A stretch of DNA of 14,537 nt from DATKXO01 sp035528995 (GTDB lineage Bacteria > Planctomycetota > Phycisphaerae > UBA1845), in contig DATKXO010000338.1 in the NCBI GenBank assembly GCA_035528995.1, positions 1 through 14,537 of the forward strand. The letters are read 5' to 3'. The notes below the pieces were generated by a model. The model was not told where the DNA came from. It was given only the letters and a program-made list of their open reading frames with translations, and ran no database searches. The stretch's first letter is position 1. Every line of letters begins with the position of its first letter. Positions 7,717 to 13,071 of the stretch are shown here, in pieces. The translations under genes and the position numbers were made by a program.

Positions 7717-8307
7717 ATGTCCGAGCGGATTGGGAGGCTGAGACTCCTCCTACTGGGCGCACCCATCACGGTGCTTGCGCTGGCGGCAACCGTCAGCGCC
7801 GACACGATCTACGTCTGCTGGGACGGCAGCGGGGATTACCTGACCATCCAGGAAGGGATCGACGCCGCCTCCGACGGTGACGAGGTGGTCGTCTGCGACG
7901 GCGTTTACACCGGGACGGGTAACAAGAACCTCGACTTCCACGGCAAGGCGATCACGGTCCGGTCGGAAAACGGCCCCGAGAATTGTACTATCGACTGTCA
8001 GAACACCGGACGGGGGTTTTACTTCCACAGTGCTGAGCCGTCGGACGCTGTGCTCGACGGGTTCACCGTGACACGCGGATCCGTCGAGGGCTATGGTGGG
8101 GGCATCTACTGCGAATCAAGCGACCCGACCATCATCAACTGCATCGTCGAGGGCAATGCCGCGGTGGACCGTGGGGCCGGTATCTTCTGCGGCGCGGGAG
8201 CTGAGCCGACCATCAAGAGTTGTGTACTGCGGAACAACTACGGCGGCGGCCTCGGGTGCGAAGATAGCAGCCCGACGGTCGTGGACTGCAGAATCGTGGA
8301 TAACTGA
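7717..8307 (+). CDS. Secreted right-handed beta-helix protein, 5' part of a gene broken by in-frame TGA codons
   Basis: This is the translated part (196 residues) of a gene whose full frame runs to 9177. It has a signal peptide with an Arg-rich start, a hydrophobic core and a VSA cleavage site after residue 28. The mature protein begins DTIYVCWDGSGDYLTIQEG, the usual cap of pectin-lyase-like beta-helices, with IDAASDGDEVVVCDGVYTG and KAITVRSENGPENCTIDC next. From about residue 110 come parallel beta-helix rungs of the type GGGIYC..S.PTI..C.I..N. The frame stops at TGA 8305-8307 in the loop between two rungs, so the product would lack the rest of the helix and the C-terminal dockerin-like tag. 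Such folds are often polysaccharide-active or adhesive, but no catalytic residues can be assigned here. The gene is 5' to a tandem copy and probably shares its transcript. Confidence 0.75.
   Translation: MSERIGRLRLLLLGAPITVLALAATVSADTIYVCWDGSGDYLTIQEGIDAASDGDEVVVCDGVYTGTGNKNLDFHGKAITVRSENGPENCTIDCQNTGRGFYFHSAEPSDAVLDGFTVTRGSVEGYGGGIYCESSDPTIINCIVEGNAAVDRGAGIFCGAGAEPTIKSCVLRNNYGGGLGCEDSSPTVVDCRIVDN
7797..7835 (+). repeat. 39-base direct repeat, copy 1 (signal peptide/cap junction)
   Basis: These 39 bases are identical to 9275-9313 in the next gene and code for the start of the mature protein (DTIYVCWDGSG). They mark the 5' end of a tandem gene duplication and would be a natural site of recombination between the copies. 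Confidence 0.8.
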
Positions 8308-8313
8308 GTGTGA
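8305..8313 (+). other. Two in-frame TGA codons three codons apart
   Basis: The frame reads AAC-TGA-GTG-TGA-GAG at 8302-8316. Both TGAs are in the frame of the upstream protein, and that same frame resumes as good beta-helix sequence (GISCWSSSPKIFNC from about 8341). No frameshift is therefore needed. TGA ends several intact genes in this window, so it is not a sense codon here. Confidence 0.85.
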
Positions 8314-8330
8314 GAGGCGCTCGGTGCCTC
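8314..8330 (+). other. Perfect 7-bp hairpin directly after the second TGA
   Basis: GAGGCGC (8314-8320) and GTGCCTC (8324-8330) form a 7-bp stem (one G-U pair) with a TCG triloop, starting on the base after the second TGA. It could be a readthrough-promoting structure, a spot prone to sequencing error, or chance. Confidence 0.55.
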
Positions 8331-9177
8331 CGCGGGCGCGGGCATCAGCTGCTGGTCCAGCAGCCCCAAGATCTTCAATTGTGCGATACTCAGCAACACG
8401 GCTTACCCGAACGCGTTTCTCAGCACCGGGGGCGGGATCTACTCCTGTCCCTATTCTTCTCCGACCATTGTGAACTGCATCTTCGGGGGCAATCGCGCCG
8501 ACGGCGGTGATGGGGGCGGACTCGCCATCGACGGCGAGGGAGTGGTCGCCGACTGCACGATCAGCGGTAACCTGGCCGACTCCAGCGGCGGCGGTCTGCT
8601 GCTGGATAGCTCAAACGCGACGGTCGTGAACTGCATCGTGTGGGACAACGAGGCGGCTTCCGGTGATCAGATAGCAGTTGTTGGGGGATCTCCGGTCATC
8701 AGCTACTGTGACGTCGAAGGCGGCTGGCCGGGCCAAGGCAACATCGACGCCGATCCGCTGTTCGTCGATCCGGACAACGCTGACTACCACCTCTCGGTCG
8801 GTTCACCGTGCATTGACGCCGGCTGCAACTGGGGCGTCCCGGTTGACACGGCTGACCTCGACGAAGATGGCGACACGAGCGAGTTCACGCCGCTGGACCT
8901 CGATGGCGAAGGACGCTTCTTCGACGAGGCCGGCACGCCGGACACCGGCTGCGGCTGTCCGCCGATCGTGGACATGGGCGGCTACGAATCCGGCGGCAGC
9001 GGACCGCAGCCTTGCCCGGGCGACCTGGATTGTGACCGCGTCGTGGGCCACTCAGACCTGGGTACCCTACTGGGGGCGTGGGAATGGTCCGATGAGGGTG
9101 ACCTCAATTGCGACGGCGAGACGGACCATGCCGACCTCGGCATCCTGCTCGCCCACTGGGGCGAGGGGTGCCCATAG
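8314..9177 (+). pseudogene. 3' part of the first beta-helix gene, with a dockerin-like C-terminal tag
   Basis: This continues the frame of the gene beginning at 7717 after the two TGA codons. It has no start or ribosome site of its own; a GTG at 8470 falls in the middle of a rung and is not believable. It encodes four or five more rungs (PKIFNC, PTIVNC, VVADC, TVVNC), then the closing module ISYCDVEGGWPGQGNIDADP and SPCIDAG. The C-terminal tag starts at C (9013) with two EF-hand-like loops. The first, DLDCDRVVGHSD, has Arg where Gly is normal; the second, DLNCDGETDHAD, is canonical. Each is followed by LG.LL..W. The gene ends WGEGCP. Such tags in Phycisphaerae are dockerin-like anchors without a known cellulosome. 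With the 5' part the unbroken protein would have about 486 residues. Gene loss, readthrough or a sequence error can explain the break. Confidence 0.75.
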
Positions 9178-9183
9178 AGGAGG
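9177..9183 (+). promoter_or_regulatory. Ribosome binding site of the second beta-helix gene
   Basis: GAGGAGG begins on the last base of the upstream TAG stop and ends 5 bases before the ATG at 9189. With an 11-base gap between the genes, this indicates one operon. Confidence 0.7.
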
Positions 9184-9188
9184 AACGT

Positions 9189-10316
9189 ATGATGTCAATG
9201 CACATTCGATGTTTGCGATTCGTGGCGTTGGCCGCACCTGCCGTGGTGCTTGGGCTGACCGGCGTGGCGGCCGACGCCGACACGATCTACGTCTGCTGGG
9301 ACGGCAGCGGGGACTGCCTTACCATCCAAGAGGGCATCGACGCCGCCCAAGACGGGGACGAGGTGATCGTCTGCGACGGGACCTACACCGGGCCCGGCAA
9401 CCGCGATCTCGACTTCGGCGGCAAGGCCATCACCGTCCGCTCCGAGAACGGCCCGGAAACCTGCATCATCGACTGCCAGGGCAGTGGTCGGGGCTTCTAC
9501 TTCCATTACGATGAGAGCGCCACATCAGTCGTGGACGGGTTGACCATTAGGAACGGGTACACGACCTACGGCGCCGGCGTCTACTGCTACGAAAGCAACC
9601 CAACAATCGCCGACTGCATCATCTCGGAGAATACGGCGACGATGCGCGGCGGGGGCATCTACTGCTACCGAAACAGCTCACCGACAATCAGCGGCTGCGT
9701 GGTCCGCGCCAACACGGCAGAGAGCGGGGGTGGCGTGTCCTGCTACTCGAACAGCAGCCCGACGATCAGCAACTGCACAATCGCCGGAAACGCGGCCGTA
9801 GGCCCGGGGCCGAGCAACGGTGGCGGCGGCATCATGTCTTTCGACTACAGTGATCCGCAGATCACTGGATCCGCGATCACGGGGAATGTGGCAGCTGCCG
9901 GCGGCGGTCTCGTCTTGCTGCGGAGCGACGCAACGATTGCGAACTGCACGATCGCCGGAAACGTGGCGGACTACTCTGGTGGCGGTGGCATCGACTGCAC
10001 CATCAGCTACCCAACGATCACCAATTGCTCGATCATTGGAAACGCAGCCAGTTCTGGCCCCTACCCTAGCGGTGGGGGTATCGTGATGTGGGGGGGACCC
10101 ACCATTGCGGACTGTACGATCGCGGGGAACACGGCGGCCGCAGAAGGCGGTGCGCTGTACTGCGGAGACGACAGCACGCCGACGCTCACGAACAGCACGA
10201 TCGCGGCGAACTGGGCGAGCGATGGTCGGGCGCTCGCGTGCGATTCGTCCTATCAGGGCCCGAGCACTGTTCAGATCACCAACTGTATCCTATGGAACGG
10301 CGGCGACGAAATCTAG
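9189..10316 (+). CDS. Secreted right-handed beta-helix protein, second tandem copy, 5' part ending at in-frame TAG
   Basis: This is the translated part (375 residues) of a gene whose full frame runs to 10997. A signal peptide (hydrophobic core FVALAAPAVVLGLTGVA) is cleaved after A30, giving DTIYVCWDGSGDCLTIQEG. Over the first 76 mature residues I count 64 identities with the neighbouring copy. About nine rungs follow (IADC, ISGC, ISNC, ITGS, IANC, ITNC, IADC, LTNS, ITNC), more than in the first copy. The frame ends at TAG (10314) just after ITNCILWNGGDEI. In this family the next residue is usually Trp or Tyr and the text NNDGSTITIAYSDVQGG continues in frame, so the stop is most simply one base away from TGG. 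As written the exported product keeps the beta-helix but loses the closing module and tag. Its substrate or binding partner is unknown. Confidence 0.8.
   Translation: MMSMHIRCLRFVALAAPAVVLGLTGVAADADTIYVCWDGSGDCLTIQEGIDAAQDGDEVIVCDGTYTGPGNRDLDFGGKAITVRSENGPETCIIDCQGSGRGFYFHYDESATSVVDGLTIRNGYTTYGAGVYCYESNPTIADCIISENTATMRGGGIYCYRNSSPTISGCVVRANTAESGGGVSCYSNSSPTISNCTIAGNAAVGPGPSNGGGGIMSFDYSDPQITGSAITGNVAAAGGGLVLLRSDATIANCTIAGNVADYSGGGGIDCTISYPTITNCSIIGNAASSGPYPSGGGIVMWGGPTIADCTIAGNTAAAEGGALYCGDDSTPTLTNSTIAANWASDGRALACDSSYQGPSTVQITNCILWNGGDEI
9275..9313 (+). repeat. 39-base direct repeat, copy 2
   Basis: This is identical to 7797-7835. A matching identity exists at the 3' ends: the last 21 bases of both full frames (9157-9177 and 10977-10997) are the same. 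The duplicated unit thus spans the whole gene. Confidence 0.8.
10314..10316 (+). other. In-frame amber (TAG) codon
   Basis: The codon is flanked by ...GGCGACGAAATC and AACAACGACGGC in one continuous frame that codes for a conserved-looking module on both sides. TAG also ends three other genes here, so it is not a general sense codon. A TGG to TAG change is the simplest origin. Confidence 0.85.
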
Positions 10317-10997
10317 AACAACGACGGCTCGACAATCACCATTGCGTACAGCGATGTTCAGGGTGGCTGGCCGGGCGCGGGCAATATGGACGCCGATCCG
10401 GAGTTCTTTGCAGGGCCGTCCGGAACCTGGACTGCCGACGGCAGTTACGATGCGGGAAGTTGCCGGATCACCTTCGCCGACGCTGATGCAACCTGGAGCG
10501 AGAACGAGTTGGCCGGCAAGAGTGTCAACCCTGACATCGGCCAGATGCTGCAATTCGTTATCGTCACCAACACCGCGACAACGATGACGGTATGGGCGGA
10601 CTGGGCCACCATCGACGCTGGCGTGTCGTGGGTCACGAGCGGCGCGAGCTATCAGATGCACGACCATCACCTCACCATCGAGTCACCCTGCACCGACGCC
10701 GGAGACCCACATTTCGTCCCGGGACCGGACGAGAGGGACATCGACGGCCAGATGCGTGTTTGGGACGGTGACGACGACGGCGAGTGGATCGTGGACATGG
10801 GCAGCGACGAGTTCGGGTCGATCATCCCTGGTGACCTGGATGGGGACGGCTGCGTCGGTCACGGCGACCTGGGCATCTTGTTGGGCGACTGGGGCTGTAC
10901 CACTGGGGACTGCCCTGGCGATTGCGACTTCGACGGCGACACCGACCATGCCGACCTCGGAATCCTGCTGGGCCAGTGGGGCGAGGGGTGCCCATAG
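10317..10997 (+). pseudogene. 3' part of the second beta-helix gene: closing module with insert, and dockerin-like tag
   Basis: This is the in-frame continuation of the gene beginning at 9189, without a start of its own. After NNDGSTITIAYSDVQGGWPG and GNMDADPEF comes an insert of about 80 residues (about 10410-10655) that the first copy lacks, starting AGPSGTWTADGSYDAGSC and including VNPDIGQMLQFVIVTNTATT. The module then resumes with HHLTIESPCTDAGDP and ERDIDGQMRVWDGD. The tag has two calcium-loop repeats, DLDGDGCVGHGD and DCDFDGDTDHAD, each followed by LGILLG.WG, and ends GEGCP as in the first copy. All calcium-loop positions look intact, so the segment does not show the decay expected of an old pseudogene. 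With the 5' part the protein would have about 602 residues. Confidence 0.75.
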
Positions 10998-11029
10998 GGG
11001 CGTGTTTGAGAAGATCGCCGGTGTCGATC

Positions 11030-11059
11030 TTGAATCCCCGGCCGTGTGTATGGTATCTT
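11030..11059 (+). promoter_or_regulatory. Weak candidate promoter for the propeller gene
   Basis: TTGAAT (11030-11035), an 18-base spacer and TATCTT (11054-11059) each match four of six consensus bases. It lies in the 196-base gap between the second beta-helix gene and the propeller gene. A 6-bp stem (11073-11078 with 11098-11103) would lie just after the predicted start near 11066. Confidence 0.3.
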
Positions 11060-11193
11060 GGACAGGAGGATCGGGCGACGGGAAGACTGCTGGCTGCTCG
11101 CCCCGGCTCGACGCCTGTAGAGGGCGCGTCAGCCATTCGGATCTTGTCGGTAACACGCATCGAACTGTCTGCCTTTGTAACGGAGGGCCAGGT

Positions 11194-12906
11194 ATGTGTG
11201 GAGTCAGGAACTTTTTGACGACTATGGTGGTTGGTGTGCTCATGGTATCGGCCGCAGCCCCGGCGGACGCCCAATCGCCCGATGCCAGGGACACCTTGAC
11301 CAGCATCGCGCCGCAGCGGAGTGATACGTTCAGCCTGCCAAGCGGAGGGGGTGGATGGCCAACCACCAAGCCGCTCCCGCCCGGTGGGCGGGATATGAAC
11401 CTCCGTGACGGCTGGCCGGTCGATCTCGGCCTGGACGGGGCCGGCTTTCCCTACACCCCCACGTTGTACGACATCGACGGCGATGGGGCCGACGAGATCT
11501 TCCTGACCGGCGGTCACACGTTCGGCCTGCGGGGCGACGGCACGTTCTTGCCGGGGTGGCCGACGAGGGAGCACCAATACATGGGCTACGGCACCAACGG
11601 CAACAAGCCTGGTCCGTCCGGTGCCGATTTCGATGGGGACGGCGAGGGCGAGATACTCTGGTCGCAGCGGGATTGGTGGGCCGGCAATTCTGAGATGTGG
11701 AGCTTCAACGGCAGGAATCTGGACGGGAGCGACCTGCCGGGGTTTCCGCAATTCGCACCAGACGACTATTCCAACGCACTAGACACGCCATTCGTGCTGG
11801 GTGACACGGACGGTGACGGCGATCTGGAAGTGTGGGGGCCGCACACGCTGGGGAATACCGGCGTCTACTATCGCGTCTCCGCTTTCGATCACACCGGCAC
11901 CCGGCTATTCACGGTGGACCTGGACGATCAGGAGGACATTCTCTCGCTGTACTTCGGTGACCTGAACGATGACGGCACTGACGAGATGTTCGCGGTGTCC
12001 TGGCTGGAACCGTCCTTCTGGCTGCACGTCTTCGAAGCCGACGGCAGCGAGGCGGGCGGCTATCCCATCGTGCTGCATACCCTGGGCTATGGCTGGCTCA
12101 TGTTTGGCCCGCCGGTCCCGGCGGACTTGGACGACGACGGTGACCTGGAGATTCTGCTCGGCTACTGGGGTGGGGGAGCGTCCTATGCCGACTGCTACCA
12201 CCACGATGGCACGCATTGCGAAGGCTATCCGATTCAGATCGCCACCAGCAGCCAGTTGTTCTATCTGGGTCTGGGGGATGTCACCGGCGACGGTGAGCCC
12301 GAGCTGCTGGCTACCGAGAATCATCTGACCGGTGACTACCGGGTGTTCGCGATCGATCTCGCAACCGGGATGACGCTGCCAGGCTGGCCCTACGGCCTGA
12401 CGAGTTGGCCCAAAGGGTTCCCGGCGGTCGTGGACGTGGACGACGACACTGTTCAAGACGTCTGCTTCGCCACAAGTTCGGGCGAGCTGTTCGCCGTGTC
12501 GGGCCAAGGTCAGTTGATCGACGGCTACCCGAAGCAGATGGTCGCCTCGTCGATCTCGGGCGTGGCTGTTGGTGACATTGACGGCGACGGGCTGTTCGAG
12601 TTAGTGGCGGCTACCTGGGACGGGTGGGTCTACGCTTGGGACACGCCCTCGGCGGCGTTGCCCGGCAGGGCCGACTGGCCAATGCGCGGCGTGGATGCCA
12701 GGAATACGGGTGTTTTCCGCCCGGTGCGGTGCCCCGGTGACCTCGACGGCGACGGGGATACCGATCAATCCGATCTGGGCATCCTGCTGGCCGACTGGGG
12801 GTGTGACGACCCGGTGAACGGCTGCGCCGGCGACCTAGACGGCGATGACGACACCGACCAGGCCGACCTCGGCATCCTGCTGGCCGACTGGGGCTGCGGC
12901 ACGTAG
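11194..12906 (+). CDS. Secreted FG-GAP/VCBS-repeat beta-propeller protein with dockerin-like C-terminal tag
   Basis: This is a 570-residue exported protein. The ATG follows GGAGG by 7 bases. The signal peptide ends ADA at residue 26. Residues 70-510 form a propeller with eight Asp-rich calcium loops: DIDGDGAD (93), DFDGDGEG (145), DTDGDGDL (204), DLNDDGTD (256), DLDDDGDL (311), DVTGDGEP (362), DVDDDTVQD (414, degenerate) and DIDGDGLF (461). Between them lies a recurring Gly-aromatic-Pro motif: DGWP, PGWP, PGFP, GGYP, EGYP, PGWP and DGYP. The propeller closes with DWPMRGVDARNTG (494-506), a common ending in this fold. The tag (513-570) has two near-identical repeats, DLDGDGDTDQSD and DLDGDDDTDQAD, each followed by LGILLADWGC. 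The fold suggests binding of carbohydrate, protein or cell surface rather than catalysis, and no active site is visible. It lies in the same orientation as the beta-helix pair but probably has its own promoter. Confidence 0.85.
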   Translation: MCGVRNFLTTMVVGVLMVSAAAPADAQSPDARDTLTSIAPQRSDTFSLPSGGGGWPTTKPLPPGGRDMNLRDGWPVDLGLDGAGFPYTPTLYDIDGDGADEIFLTGGHTFGLRGDGTFLPGWPTREHQYMGYGTNGNKPGPSGADFDGDGEGEILWSQRDWWAGNSEMWSFNGRNLDGSDLPGFPQFAPDDYSNALDTPFVLGDTDGDGDLEVWGPHTLGNTGVYYRVSAFDHTGTRLFTVDLDDQEDILSLYFGDLNDDGTDEMFAVSWLEPSFWLHVFEADGSEAGGYPIVLHTLGYGWLMFGPPVPADLDDDGDLEILLGYWGGGASYADCYHHDGTHCEGYPIQIATSSQLFYLGLGDVTGDGEPELLATENHLTGDYRVFAIDLATGMTLPGWPYGLTSWPKGFPAVVDVDDDTVQDVCFATSSGELFAVSGQGQLIDGYPKQMVASSISGVAVGDIDGDGLFELVAATWDGWVYAWDTPSAALPGRADWPMRGVDARNTGVFRPVRCPGDLDGDGDTDQSDLGILLADWGCDDPVNGCAGDLDGDDDTDQADLGILLADWGCGT

Positions 12907-12926
12907 GTGGCCGCGTCGTCGGCTTC

Positions 12927-12957
12927 CCGGGCAAAATGGCTTGCATTTGCCGCCCGG
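12927..12957 (+). terminator. Hairpin after the propeller gene, possible terminator
   Basis: GCAAAATG (12931-12938, one bulged A) pairs with CATTTGC (12944-12950) around a 5-base loop. CCGG on each side extends the stem across a small internal loop. It starts 21 bases after the TAG. No T-run follows, so factor-independent termination is doubtful. It also overlaps the candidate -35 box of the next gene. Confidence 0.3.
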
Positions 12958-12968
12958 CAGGCAATAAG
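12941..12968 (+). promoter_or_regulatory. Weak candidate promoter for the protease gene
   Basis: TTGCAT (12941-12946), a 16-base spacer and AATAAG (12963-12968) give three and four of six matches. This is the only AT-richer spot in the gap, and it would start the mRNA near 12975, just before the strong leader stem. Confidence 0.3.
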
Positions 12969-12982
12969 CTGGTAATTGGTGA

Positions 12983-13042
12983 GGCCGCACGGGGATGCCG
13001 CGAGCGTACGCGCGTCCCGGGTGTGGGGGAGCCTGTGCGGCC
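12983..13042 (+). other. Structured 5' leader of the protease gene (11-bp long-range stem)
   Basis: Bases 12983-12993 pair with 13032-13042 over 11 bp with a single G-U pair (GGCCGCACGGG with CCTGTGCGGCC). The 38-base interior can form a further hairpin (CGCG at 12999-13002 with 13009-13012). The stem ends 18 bases before the GGAGG at 13061, so the ribosome site is left free. A stabilising or regulatory leader is possible; I recognise no known riboswitch. Confidence 0.5.
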
Positions 13043-13060
13043 GCGGAGAGGCTTCGCACC

Positions 13061-13065
13061 GGAGG
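13061..13065 (+). promoter_or_regulatory. Ribosome binding site of the protease gene
   Basis: GGAGG lies 6 bases before the ATG at 13072 and fixes the start of a gene whose end is outside the window. Confidence 0.7.
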
Positions 13066-13071
13066 ACTACC

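Noticed and set aside
8305..8330. Selenocysteine insertion at the TGA codons
   Set aside because: There are two TGAs, the residues fall in a loop with no redox context, homologous loops in the second copy have no Cys, and the 7-bp stem with a 3-base loop does not look like a bacterial SECIS with its bulged U and GU-containing loop.
8290..8345. Compensating frameshifts around the TGA codons
   Set aside because: The other frames read as non-family sequence (for example ECERRSVPPRAR), while the original frame gives plausible text on both sides, so no shift is needed.
8470..8472. GTG as an independent start for the 3' half of the first beta-helix gene
   Set aside because: It falls in the middle of a rung (PTIVNC), has no Shine-Dalgarno and would give a protein without a signal peptide.
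11905..12507. Minus-strand open frame of about 200 codons opposite the propeller gene
   Set aside because: It mirrors the repeated calcium-loop codons of the sense gene, and has no ribosome site or recognisable domain.
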